Shown here in pieces: positions 9,558 to 17,567 of a DNA stretch of 64,000 bases. The translations under genes and the position numbers were made by a program. The DNA comes from JANOMH01 sp031422295 (GTDB lineage: Bacteria; Pseudomonadota; Alphaproteobacteria; Rhodobacterales; Rhodobacteraceae). The stretch is from positions 111,050 to 175,049 of the forward strand of contig JANOQM010000029.1 of the NCBI GenBank assembly GCA_031422295.1. The letters run 5' to 3'. The number at the start of each line of letters is the position of its first letter. Within the stretch, counting starts at the first letter, position 1. The notes below the pieces were generated by a model. That model was not told where the DNA came from. It saw nothing but the letters and a program-made list of their open reading frames with translations, and ran no database searches.

Positions 9558-9621
9558 CGAACGCGTGACGCCCGGCGCTGAACCCGCTATGGGGGCTGAC
9601 CGGGCGCAGAAAGGTGCAATC

Positions 9622-10452
9622 ATGATTGACGTCTCTATCGGGTCGCTGACTGTCAGCAATGACCGGCCATTGCTGGTGATCGCAGGCCCCTGCCAGTTGG
9701 AATCGCTGGATCACGCGCAGATGATCGCGGGGCACATGGCCGAGGTTTGCGCTGCGGCTGGCGCGCAATATGTGTTCAAGGCAAGCTATGACAAAGCCAA
9801 CCGCACCGCTTTGTCCGGGATGCGGGGGCTGGGCATGGCCGCAGGTTTGAAAATGCTCGAGGCGGTCAAGGCCATGGGCATGCCTGTGCTGACTGATTTC
9901 CACGAACCCGGCCAAGCCGCCGAGGTGGCCGCAGTGGTCGATGTGTTGCAAATCCCGGCGCTGTTGTGCCGCCAAACCGATCTGCTGCTGGCCGCAGGCA
10001 AAACCGGGGCCGTGGTCAATGTGAAAAAGGGCCAGTTTCTGGACCCGGCAGGCATGGCCAATGTCGCGCAAAAGATCGCCTCTACCGGTAATAGCAAGAT
10101 TATGCTGACCGAACGCGGCACCACCTTTGGCTATAACGGACTTGTCGCCGATATGCGCAGCCTGCCGATCATGGCGCGCACCGGCTATCCGGTCATCATG
10201 GACGCCACCCATGCGGTGGCCGCGCCGGGTGGCCTCGGCGACCGGTCCGGTGGCCAGCGCGAGTTTGCCCCCGTCCTGGCCCGCGCCGCCGTGTCCATCG
10301 GGATCGCGGGCGTGTTTCTGGAAACCCATCAGGACCCGGACACCGCGCCCTCTGACGGCCCCAATATGATCAGACTGTCCGACATGGCCGCCCTGATCAG
10401 CAGCCTGATGGCATTTGACCGGCTGGCCAAGGCCGATCCGGTCCGGGCCTAG
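9622..10452 (+). CDS. kdsA: 3-deoxy-8-phosphooctulonate synthase (KDO-8-phosphate synthase)
   Basis: A 276-residue cytoplasmic enzyme that condenses arabinose-5-phosphate and phosphoenolpyruvate to KDO-8-phosphate, a precursor of lipopolysaccharide and of the Kdo linker of KpsT-exported capsules. The start IAGPCQLES, the FKASYDKANR block and DATHAVAAPGG are family hallmarks. I chose the ATG at 9622, preceded by AAGGTG 6 bases upstream, because the frame upstream to 9565 does not look like KdsA. It lies 64 bases after the KpsE-like gene on the same strand, consistent with a shared role in capsule supply. The last codons fall inside a 12-bp tandem repeat. Confidence 0.95.
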   Translation: MIDVSIGSLTVSNDRPLLVIAGPCQLESLDHAQMIAGHMAEVCAAAGAQYVFKASYDKANRTALSGMRGLGMAAGLKMLEAVKAMGMPVLTDFHEPGQAAEVAAVVDVLQIPALLCRQTDLLLAAGKTGAVVNVKKGQFLDPAGMANVAQKIASTGNSKIMLTERGTTFGYNGLVADMRSLPIMARTGYPVIMDATHAVAAPGGLGDRSGGQREFAPVLARAAVSIGIAGVFLETHQDPDTAPSDGPNMIRLSDMAALISSLMAFDRLAKADPVRA

Positions 10453-10504
10453 CACTGGGCCTAGCATTTGGCCTTACATCGGGCCCAACATTGGGCCTAA
10501 CCGG
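10445..10504. repeat. Five imperfect 12-bp tandem repeats at the 3' end of kdsA
   Basis: Five contiguous 12-base units start at 10445, 10457, 10469, 10481 and 10493: GGGCCTAGCACT, GGGCCTAGCATT, TGGCCTTACATC, GGGCCCAACATT and GGGCCTAACCGG. The first unit contains the end of kdsA and its TAG stop codon. Because the unit is four codons long, in-frame stops recur in units 1, 2 and 5. Each unit carries a self-complementary GGCC, so RNA pairing between units is possible. Confidence 0.85.
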
Positions 10505-10593
10505 TCGCCACGAAAAACCCTGAAACTGACTGGATTTTTCGGCCAAACGGGGCTTGATCCGCCCCCGCCTGTCGCGTAGACACCCGCCATTGC

Positions 10594-10668
10594 TGGGGCG
10601 TGGCCAAGTGGTAAGGCATCGGTTTTTGGTACCGTGTACCGTAGGTTCGAATCCTACCGCCCCAGCCA
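10594..10668 (+). tRNA. tRNA-Gln (anticodon TTG)
   Basis: A complete cloverleaf can be drawn. The acceptor stem TGGGGCG pairs with CGCCCCA, the D-arm is GCC-loop-GGC, the anticodon loop is TTTTGGT with anticodon TTG, and the T-arm is GTAGG-TTCGAAT-CCTAC. The discriminator is G and the CCA end is encoded. The outermost pair of the anticodon stem is a T-T mismatch. The gene stands alone between kdsA and a minus-strand gene. No integrase or repeated tRNA end is seen nearby, so there is no sign of an integrated element at this tRNA. Confidence 0.95.
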
Positions 10669-10743
10669 GTCAGTAAATATTTGCCGCATCGCGCAGACGC
10701 AGACAACTGCGTCCCGCGCTGTTCTGGCTGGGCTAGTCACCTG

Positions 10744-11412
10744 TCAGCTGGCCAATGTCAGGCTGGGGTTGCCCTGCCGGGATGCCAAAACCTCTGACAG
10801 CATGGCGACCAAGGGGTCTGTCGCCGCGCCACGTTGTCCGGCACCTTCATAGCCCCGGTTAAACCCAAAAAGCTGCACTTCGATCAGCCGCAGCTGCACC
10901 CGCAATTCTGTCAGGCCACTCCGGATTTCGGCGATATCGCGTTGGATATCACCGGTCTGAACCGAAGAAATATCAGCGGGGACCTGTATCCGATCGGCCA
11001 ATGCGGCCAGCAGACGCTGCTCGAAAAGGCCCAACTTGTTATCAAGTGCCTGTTCCGCCTTGGCGAATTGGGTATCTTGCCGGGTGGCCAAAGCCGTGAT
11101 CACGGGCAAAATCGCCCGATCCTGATCAGCAATGGTTGTTACCGGAACCTCTGGGGCAGCCAGAACCGGTTCTGCCGCAACCAAAGGCACAACCGTCTCA
11201 ACCAGCCGACTTGCCGCGCCCAAAACCATCGGCCCCACGGCACCGGACGGGTCAGTTTCTGTAATGTCATCCGACATAACTGGTTGGCTGACGATGCGCA
11301 CCATCTGGCCGCGCCGAATGGCCCCGGCCACAGGTGCATCCCAGGAATCCGGCGCAGGCTGGCCATCGCCGATCAGCCATGGGGCATTCGCAAAATGATA
11401 TCCGTCCTGCAT
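10744..11412 (-). CDS. Hypothetical protein with helical/coiled-coil C-terminal half
   Basis: A 222-residue protein I do not recognise. The first 35 residues (MQDGYHFANAPWLIGDG...) are aromatic and proline-rich. The middle is Val/Pro/Ala-rich and low in complexity. Residues of about 105-190 form an amphipathic helical region rich in Gln, Glu, Leu and Arg (EQRLLAALADR, DIAEIRSGLTELRVQLRLIEVQ) that could be a coiled coil. No signal peptide or membrane segment is evident. It lies alone between tRNA-Gln and an aldo/keto reductase gene on the same strand, with a 121-base gap upstream. The frame is long and codon use resembles that of its neighbours, so I take it as real. Confidence 0.6.
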   Translation of the reverse strand: MQDGYHFANAPWLIGDGQPAPDSWDAPVAGAIRRGQMVRIVSQPVMSDDITETDPSGAVGPMVLGAASRLVETVVPLVAAEPVLAAPEVPVTTIADQDRAILPVITALATRQDTQFAKAEQALDNKLGLFEQRLLAALADRIQVPADISSVQTGDIQRDIAEIRSGLTELRVQLRLIEVQLFGFNRGYEGAGQRGAATDPLVAMLSEVLASRQGNPSLTLAS

Positions 11413-11533
11413 AATCCAGCTTTCCCTTACAGTGTTCCGGTCAACTGCGGGGCCAGTCAGGCACCCGCGACAAAAACAAGTTTAGGGGAATCAGACCTAA
11501 GATTGTCTTAAGCCCGGTTCAAATTGTCCCAGA

Positions 11534-12523
11534 TCAAAACCGGCGCGGCGCATCGGGCTTTGATTGCACAATCGCTTCAATGGCTTGGATCAGGTCTGGC
11601 GTCATGAGCGCCCGGCGGTCCAGCGCCCCAAGGTTATCTGTCAGCTGATCCAGCCGGGACGCCCCCAGAATCACGGTTGATACGCGCGGGTTGGCCAGAC
11701 ACCATAGCAGGGCCAGATGATGGATCGGCAGGCCCGCGTCGGCGGCGAGTTTGGCCAAAGATTTGACCTTGGCCAGCTTGGCCTGGCCTTCGGGCGATTC
11801 AAAATCCTTGCGCAACCATTCATAGCCCGGCAGCATTGCCCGGCTGTCGGCGGGTAAGCCGTTGTTATATTTGCCAGTCAACAGCCCCGAGGCAAGCGGC
11901 GACCAGATGGTCGTGCCAAGGCCGTAAGTGTCATAAACCGCCAGATAATCCGCCTCGACCTTGTGCCGCTCGAACAGGTTATACTGCGGCTGTTCCATCG
12001 TCGGCGGGGTCAGGTGCCAGTCGCGGGCAGCCTGATGCGCCTCAGTGATCTGTTGGGCGTTCCATTCCGACGTGCCCCAATACAGCACTTTGCCCTGTGC
12101 AATCAGGTCATGCATGGCGCGGACAGTTTCGACGATAGGGGTGTCCACATCGGGACGATGGCAGAAATACAGGTCGAGGTAATCGACCTGCAATCGCTTG
12201 AGGGCCTTGTGACACGCCTCTATCACATGTTTGCGGCTGAGCCCCCGCTGGTTCGGCTTTTCCCCACCCCAAAACACCTTGGATGACACAACATAGCTGT
12301 CGCGCGACCAACCCAGTTCGGTCAGGGCCTGCCCCATCACGATTTCCGATGCGCCACCTTCGTAGCCTTCGGCATTGTCGAAAAAGTTGACTCCCGCATC
12401 ATAGGCGGCGGTCATCAACGATTTTGCATCAGTCGTATCGACCTGTTTGGCGAAGGTCACCCAAGACCCCAGTGAAAACTCGCTGACCTGCAGGCCAGAT
12501 TTTCCAAGACGACGATATTGCAT
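11534..12523 (-). CDS. Aldo/keto reductase (AKR, Kv-beta/YghZ-like)
   Basis: A 329-residue NADPH-dependent aldo/keto reductase with a TIM-barrel fold. The catalytic tetrad is visible: Asp and Tyr in FFDNAEGYEGG, Lys in VVSSKVFWGG and His in YFCHRPD. The phosphate-binding end reads TVILGASRLDQL. The NAEGY and SSKVFWGG blocks are like the Kv-channel beta-subunit/YghZ branch of the superfamily, whose bacterial members reduce methylglyoxal and other aldehydes. The natural substrate here cannot be told from sequence. The start ATG at 12523 fits the family. A second, more distant aldo/keto reductase gene lies 145 bases upstream on the same strand. Confidence 0.88.
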   Translation of the reverse strand: MQYRRLGKSGLQVSEFSLGSWVTFAKQVDTTDAKSLMTAAYDAGVNFFDNAEGYEGGASEIVMGQALTELGWSRDSYVVSSKVFWGGEKPNQRGLSRKHVIEACHKALKRLQVDYLDLYFCHRPDVDTPIVETVRAMHDLIAQGKVLYWGTSEWNAQQITEAHQAARDWHLTPPTMEQPQYNLFERHKVEADYLAVYDTYGLGTTIWSPLASGLLTGKYNNGLPADSRAMLPGYEWLRKDFESPEGQAKLAKVKSLAKLAADAGLPIHHLALLWCLANPRVSTVILGASRLDQLTDNLGALDRRALMTPDLIQAIEAIVQSKPDAPRRF

Positions 12524-12668
12524 GACATGCTCCGTTCAACTGCGGTTCAGGGACGAGGTGATAACTTGGGCTATGGCGCCCAAATGTCCAGAACGAATTG
12601 CCCAACGCGCGGTTCCGGATCAGCCCAGAACCGCCCAGCGAGGCCGTCCCTTGGGCGGGCAATACTTG

Positions 12669-13661
12669 TTACCAGCGGTGATGCACATGCGGCGCGATCA
12701 TCCGGGCATACAGGTCGCGCAGCGCCTGCATGGTTTCAGGCGGCAGGGGCCCCAGCGCATCTGCCCCGGCATTGGCGGTGGATTGAACCGGGGTTTTCGC
12801 ACCGGGGATCACAACCGAAACCGCATCCGCCATCAGGATCCAGCGCAAAGCGAATTGCGCCATTGTCGCCCCTTGCGGCACAAGGCCCCGGATTTCTTCC
12901 ACAGCGGCCAGCGCTACGTCATAAGGCACGCCCGAAAACGTCTCGCCCATATCAAACGCCGCGCCATTGCGATTAAAGGCGCGGTGGTCATCAGCGGCAA
13001 ATTGCGTGTCAGCAGTCATTTTACCGGTCAGCATACCCGAGGCCAGCGGCACCCGGACAATCACCGCCACATTCTTCTTGCGGGCCTGTTCAAAGAATAA
13101 CCCGGCTGGGCGTTGCCGGAAGATATTATAGATAATCTGCACCGAAACGACGCCCGGAAATTCGATGGCTTTCAGCGCCTCTTCGACCTTTTCCACCGAC
13201 ACGCCATAGGCGGCCAGTTTGCCCTTTGCGACCAATCGGTCCAGCGCATCAAACACATCGGCCCGGTAATAAACCTCGGTTGGCGGGCAATGCAGCTGCA
13301 ACAAATCCAGCTGGTCAACCCCCAGATTGGTCAGGCTGCGGTCAATAAACCCCTCCAGATTGCCCAAGGTAAATCCATCGGCCGCATGCGGATCCAGCCT
13401 GCGCCCAGCCTTGGTCGCCACAAACGGCCGCGCGCCGCCGCGTTCGCGCAGCACGTCGCCGATAATCCGCTCGGACCGGCCATCGCCATAGACATCCGCC
13501 GTGTCGATAAAGGTCATTCCGGCATCAAGGGCTGCATGCAGCGTGGCGCGGGCATCGGTTTCTGACACGTCGCCCCACGACCCGCCAATAGCCCAGGCCC
13601 CAAATCCTATAGTTGAAGTTTGCCGTCCGGTGCGGCCAAAAGGGCGTTGGGTCAGGGACAC
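12669..13661 (-). CDS. Aldo/keto reductase, general stress-protein/oxidoreductase type
   Basis: A 330-residue aldo/keto reductase. The tetrad residues are seen in FIDTADVYGDGRSE (Asp, Tyr), FVATKAGRR (Lys) and LLQLHCPP (His). VVIPGAKTPVQ forms the C-terminal cofactor site. It is only distantly similar to the downstream gene, so the pair is not a recent duplication. Translation starts at a GTG (13661) with AAGGA 6 bases upstream. The gene lies just beyond the hairpin terminator of the polyamine transporter operon, so it probably has its own promoter in the short AT-rich stretch upstream. Substrate unknown. Confidence 0.87.
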   Translation of the reverse strand: MSLTQRPFGRTGRQTSTIGFGAWAIGGSWGDVSETDARATLHAALDAGMTFIDTADVYGDGRSERIIGDVLRERGGARPFVATKAGRRLDPHAADGFTLGNLEGFIDRSLTNLGVDQLDLLQLHCPPTEVYYRADVFDALDRLVAKGKLAAYGVSVEKVEEALKAIEFPGVVSVQIIYNIFRQRPAGLFFEQARKKNVAVIVRVPLASGMLTGKMTADTQFAADDHRAFNRNGAAFDMGETFSGVPYDVALAAVEEIRGLVPQGATMAQFALRWILMADAVSVVIPGAKTPVQSTANAGADALGPLPPETMQALRDLYARMIAPHVHHRW

Positions 13662-13695
13662 GGGAATTCCTTATTAAAAATAGTGAACGAAAATA

Positions 13696-13715
13696 CCCCG
13701 GGGTTGGCCCCCGGG
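13696..13715 (-). terminator. Rho-independent terminator of the polyamine transporter operon
   Basis: On the minus strand, 16 bases after the stop codon of the PotD-like gene, a 7-bp perfect GC stem (CCCGGGG with CCCCGGG, 5-base loop) is followed by TATTTTCGTT. Position, stem and T-rich tail fit an intrinsic terminator. Confidence 0.75.
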
Positions 13716-13731
13716 ATATAGATACATCGGT

Positions 13732-14757
13732 CTAGTTCTGCAGTTCGGTCCAGATTGCGGTATATAACTCAATAGCCGATGCCGGGCAGGCCGGCACAAA
13801 ATGACCAGCCGCCCGGAATTCTTCGGGAACGATCACTTCGGGTGCGGTTGTCATATCTGCGGGCATGAATGCCTCTGATCCGGTAATGCCATTGGCATAG
13901 CGGGCATAGGCCGAAATCAGCGCCGCATTTTCCGGGACCATGATGAAATCAAGGAACAAATACGCCTCGTCCACATTCTGCGCATCGGTCAACAATCCAA
14001 CTGAATCCATGAACAGCGGATAGCCTTCAACCGGATAGCCATAGGCCACATCCGGGTTGTTCAGCCGGGCGCGGAAGGTCGACCCGTTCCAGTTGACCGC
14101 CGCCATCACATCATTGGCCGACAACTTTTCTACCATGCCGTAATCCATCGCGATCCAGCTGGGTTTGGCCGCGACAAGCTGGTCACGCACGGCGCGCAAC
14201 ACATCCAGATCTTCGGAACACACATCGCCGCCATTGGCGAAGATCGCCAGATGGATCACATCAATCATTTCAGGAACAACATTGACCTTGCCGATCAATT
14301 CCTCAGGCGGGTCCAGAAAGATCATCGACGTGTTGATATCGCCGCTATAGGCTGATGTATTGACTGCAACACCGGTGGACCCCCACAGCCACGGAATCGT
14401 ATGGGCGCGGCCCATGTCCCAGGACACATCGACCCATTCCGGCGCGATATTGCCGAAATTGGACAGACGGCTGTGATCCAGCGGCGCAAGCAGCCCCTGT
14501 TCGACAAAAATCGGCACAAAGCTGGCAGACGGGACCACCAGATCAAAACCACTACCCCCGGCGGCGATTTTGGCCAAGGCGGTATCATTGCTGTCATAAT
14601 CAGTGATCGTGACCACAATCCCGGTCTCGGCAGTAAATTTTTCCAGCATTTCCGGGCTGGTATAGTCGCCCCAGTTATACAGGTTCAGCACGCCCTCGGC
14701 TTGGGCGGCCATCGCACTTAGTCCCAGCAGCGTCGTTGTCAGCAGTAAGGTCTTCAT
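13732..14757 (-). CDS. potD: Spermidine/putrescine-type ABC transporter substrate-binding protein
   Basis: A 341-residue periplasmic binding protein of the PotD/PotF family. A signal peptide is visible (MKTLLLTTTLLGLSAMAAQA, cleavage after AQA). The mature N-terminus LNLYNWGDYTSPEMLEKF is the typical start of this family. The IPWLWGSTGVAVN block, and the MVEKLSANDVMAAVNWNGS block lining the ligand site, are also present. It binds a polyamine or similar cationic solute and delivers it to the two permeases encoded just upstream. It is the last gene of the galE-amidase-pot operon and is followed by a terminator. Exact ligand unknown. Confidence 0.88.
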   Translation of the reverse strand: MKTLLLTTTLLGLSAMAAQAEGVLNLYNWGDYTSPEMLEKFTAETGIVVTITDYDSNDTALAKIAAGGSGFDLVVPSASFVPIFVEQGLLAPLDHSRLSNFGNIAPEWVDVSWDMGRAHTIPWLWGSTGVAVNTSAYSGDINTSMIFLDPPEELIGKVNVVPEMIDVIHLAIFANGGDVCSEDLDVLRAVRDQLVAAKPSWIAMDYGMVEKLSANDVMAAVNWNGSTFRARLNNPDVAYGYPVEGYPLFMDSVGLLTDAQNVDEAYLFLDFIMVPENAALISAYARYANGITGSEAFMPADMTTAPEVIVPEEFRAAGHFVPACPASAIELYTAIWTELQN

Positions 14758-14781
14758 CGCGCTCTCCGTTGGTTAAAAAGG

Positions 14782-15582
14782 TTAGTCCCGCTTGCGGGTG
14801 ATCAGAAAGAAGGCTGTCAGCAGCAGGACAGTAAAGCCCAGCAAAACAGTCGAGACGGCATTTATTTCAGGGGTTACGGCACGCTTTATCTGGCCCAGCA
14901 TATAAGTCGGAAGGGTCTCTTGTCCCGCCGATTTGACAAACTCGGTGATGATCACATCGTCCAAGGATATCACAAAGGCCAACATCGCGCCTGCGACCAC
15001 GCCGGGGGCCATCAGCGGCAGGGTGATGTGGCGGAAGGTCTGCCAGGGACTAGCATACAGATCACTCGCGGCCACCTCCAGTGCGGCATCCATCCCCTCC
15101 AGCCGGGCCCGGATCGGCAGATAGGCAAAAGGAATGCAAAATGCCGTATGCGCGAGGATCAGATACCCCAGCCCCTGATACCCCGTCGCCACCTTGATCG
15201 TTGCAAAAAAGATCAACAGCGCCGCGGCGGCAACAATTTCAGGCACCATGATCGGCTGATTGATCAGCACATAAACCGCCGTCTGACCGCGAAACGGGGC
15301 GCGGCGCGTGGTGCCAAGGGCGGCCATAGTGGCAATGATCGTGGATAAAATGGCAGAAATACTGGCCAGTTGCAGGGTCAGCCACGCGGCCTTTTGCACG
15401 GCCTCATTTTCCCATGCCTTGACATACCAGGTCAGCGAAAAGCCGCCCCAGTTGCTAATCGTTTCATTGGCATTGAACGAATATAACACCAAGGTAATGA
15501 TCGGCAGATACAACATCACGAAGGTGCCGATCGCAATTGGGGCAAAGCCTGTCAGGCGGGTGACAGAGAATTCCTTAGCCAT
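14782..15582 (-). CDS. potC: Polyamine-type ABC transporter permease (PotC/PotI-like)
   Basis: A 266-residue inner-membrane permease with six hydrophobic segments. The EAA loop that contacts the ATPase is seen as EVAASDLYASPWQTFRHITLP in the second half. FVISLDDVIITEFV is a typical PotC/PotI stretch. I start at the ATG at 15582, which overlaps the upstream permease gene by 8 bases. The longer frame to 15615 lies wholly within that gene. It pairs with the PotB-like permease to form the transport channel for the PotD-like binding protein. Confidence 0.88.
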   Translation of the reverse strand: MAKEFSVTRLTGFAPIAIGTFVMLYLPIITLVLYSFNANETISNWGGFSLTWYVKAWENEAVQKAAWLTLQLASISAILSTIIATMAALGTTRRAPFRGQTAVYVLINQPIMVPEIVAAAALLIFFATIKVATGYQGLGYLILAHTAFCIPFAYLPIRARLEGMDAALEVAASDLYASPWQTFRHITLPLMAPGVVAGAMLAFVISLDDVIITEFVKSAGQETLPTYMLGQIKRAVTPEINAVSTVLLGFTVLLLTAFFLITRKRD

Positions 15583-16489
15583 GGCGCACCGTCCCCCGCG
15601 CCGAAGCGCGGACATAGACCAGCACGGCGATCATCACGATGATCAGCAGCACGATGGACAGGGCGCTGGCCAAAGGCCAGTTCCGGCCGGCACCGAATTG
15701 CAATTCGATAAAATTCCCGATCATCATATTCTTGTTCCCGCCCAACACGCGCGGCGTCACATAAGCGCCAAGGGCGGGCACAAAGACCAGAATGCAGCCA
15801 CCAATGATGCCCGGCTGAATGATCGGCAGGATCACGCGGCGCAACACGGCCCCACGGCTGGCGTACAGATCATAGGCCGCCTCGACCAGCCGCAGATCAA
15901 AGCGGTCAATCGCGGCATATAGTGGCAAGACCATGAATGGCAGATAGACATAAGCCATGCCCAGCAGCGTGGCAAAATCAGTATATAACATCTGGATCGG
16001 CGTCGAAATCAGGCCGATCCCGCCGAGTGCCGAATTGATCAGCCCTTCGTTGCGGATCAGTTCCAGAATCGCAAAAGTCCGGATCAACAGATTGGTCCAG
16101 AACGGAATGGTAATCAAAAACAGCCAGATCATCCGACTGCCGGGTGGGCGCGTGGCGATAAACCAGGCGGTCGGCAGTCCCAGGCCAAAGGTGATGACGG
16201 TGGTCAGGAACGCCAATTTGACCGACCGCCAAAAGATCAGCAGATGCGCATCTGCATAGCTGACAGTTCCGTCAAAAATATCGCGGGAAAACAGGACTTT
16301 GAACCACGCGTCCATGGTGTATGGCGGTTGCACGCCAAAATACTCGCCCGGCGTCAGGAATGAATAATACCCCACAATCAGCAGTGGCCCGGCTGAACCG
16401 ATCAGCAGCACGATGACCGCTGGCAGTGACAGGAACCACCCATTGCGCGCCGATAGCCGTGCCCTGCCCCGTTCGGTTGCGATGGTCAT
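15575..16489 (-). CDS. potB: Polyamine-type ABC transporter permease (PotB/PotH-like)
   Basis: A 304-residue inner-membrane permease with six hydrophobic segments and a longer first periplasmic loop (about residues 40-80), as in PotB/PotH. The EAA-loop region is EAAYDLYASRGAVLRRVILP. The segment MIWLFLITIPFWTNLLIRT is very characteristic of the PotB group. Its start overlaps the upstream ATPase stop as ATGA (16486-16489) and its end overlaps potC, so translation is probably coupled through the operon. Confidence 0.88.
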   Translation of the reverse strand: MTIATERGRARLSARNGWFLSLPAVIVLLIGSAGPLLIVGYYSFLTPGEYFGVQPPYTMDAWFKVLFSRDIFDGTVSYADAHLLIFWRSVKLAFLTTVITFGLGLPTAWFIATRPPGSRMIWLFLITIPFWTNLLIRTFAILELIRNEGLINSALGGIGLISTPIQMLYTDFATLLGMAYVYLPFMVLPLYAAIDRFDLRLVEAAYDLYASRGAVLRRVILPIIQPGIIGGCILVFVPALGAYVTPRVLGGNKNMMIGNFIELQFGAGRNWPLASALSIVLLIIVMIAVLVYVRASARGTVRHG

Positions 16490-17547
16490 TGCAAAACCTG
16501 CACGGCACCGTCGGCCAGCCGGACACCAACCACAGTGCCTTTCGACAGGCCCATCTCGCCACCGGGCTGCGACTGCATCCGGACCACAACGGGGGTGCCG
16601 TCGGCCAGTGCCAGATGGAAATGCGTATCGGTGCCAAAATACACAGCCTCGGACACAGTGGCGGCCATCGCCCCCGCCTCGCCTGCCGGGCCGATCCGCA
16701 CTTGTTCCGGGCGCACAGTCAGGGTCACAGCGCCGCGCAATGGCGTGTCCAATGTGACGACGTCGCCTGACGACAGGCGCACATGGCCCGCTGCGGCCAC
16801 ACCGGGCAGGAAATTCGTCTCGCCGATAAAATCAGCAACAAACCGATCCACCGGGCGGTTGTAAATGTCGCGCGGCCCGCCGACCTGTAGAAGTTTGCCA
16901 GACCGCATCACCCCGATACGGTCGGACATGGTCAGTGCCTCTTCCTGGTCATGGGTGACAAAAACAAAGGTGATCCCGGTCTCGGTCTGCAACCGCTTCA
17001 ACTCGATCTGCATCTCTTTGCGCAGCTTCAAATCCAAGGCCGACAACGGCTCGTCCAGCAGCAGCACTTCGGGGGCTGGGGCAAGGGCACGGGCCAAGGC
17101 CACGCGCTGTTGCTGGCCGCCCGACAATTGCTGCGGCTTGCGGCCAGCGAATTGCTCCAGCTTGACCAGCGCCAGCATCCGCGCGACCGTGGCGCTGACT
17201 TCGGCCTTTGGGCGGCCTAGCATGGTAAGGCCAAAGCCGATATTTTCGGCCACGTTCAGATGCGGGAACAAGGCATAGGACTGAAACACCGTATTGACCC
17301 GGCGCTTGTTCGGCGGCGCGCCCGTGATGTCGCGGCCCGACAGCCAGATCGACCCGGATGTCGGCGTCTCGAACCCGGCGATGCAGCGCAGCAAGGTGGT
17401 CTTGCCACAGCCTGACGGCCCAAGAAGCGTAAAAAACTCGCCCTTGTGGATGGTGATCGACACGTCGTCCAATGCCCGCATGGCATGGGCACCAGCCCCA
17501 AAGGTTTTGACGGTATTTCTTGCCTCAACAGACACCAGATCAGTCAC
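16486..17547 (-). CDS. potA: Polyamine-type ABC transporter ATP-binding protein (PotA/PotG-like)
   Basis: A 353-residue ATPase. Walker A is GPSGCGKTT (about residues 43-51), the Q-loop is VFQSYALFPH, the signature is LSGGQQQR, Walker B is LLLDEPLSALD and the switch is VTHDQEEA. A C-terminal TOBE-type regulatory domain follows. It energises uptake by the two permeases. The annotated start is a GTG at 17547 with no strong ribosome-binding site. A GTG twelve bases downstream is a possible alternative. The amidase gene ends 20 bases upstream, so the two are probably cotranscribed. Confidence 0.9.
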   Translation of the reverse strand: MTDLVSVEARNTVKTFGAGAHAMRALDDVSITIHKGEFFTLLGPSGCGKTTLLRCIAGFETPTSGSIWLSGRDITGAPPNKRRVNTVFQSYALFPHLNVAENIGFGLTMLGRPKAEVSATVARMLALVKLEQFAGRKPQQLSGGQQQRVALARALAPAPEVLLLDEPLSALDLKLRKEMQIELKRLQTETGITFVFVTHDQEEALTMSDRIGVMRSGKLLQVGGPRDIYNRPVDRFVADFIGETNFLPGVAAAGHVRLSSGDVVTLDTPLRGAVTLTVRPEQVRIGPAGEAGAMAATVSEAVYFGTDTHFHLALADGTPVVVRMQSQPGGEMGLSKGTVVGVRLADGAVQVLQ

Positions 17548-17567
17548 TTAAACCCCTGCGGTAGTGT

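Noticed and set aside
9547..10467. 306-codon open frame on the minus strand opposite kdsA
   Set aside because: It mirrors kdsA, is rich in His, Gly and Gln without any motif, and kdsA is unmistakable on the other strand.
10594..10668. tRNA-Gln as integration site of a genomic island
   Set aside because: No integrase gene, no repeat of the tRNA 3' end and no shift in base composition follow it.
11534..13661. The two aldo/keto reductase genes as a tandem duplication
   Set aside because: Their sequences differ throughout, including around the catalytic residues, so they belong to different branches of the superfamily.
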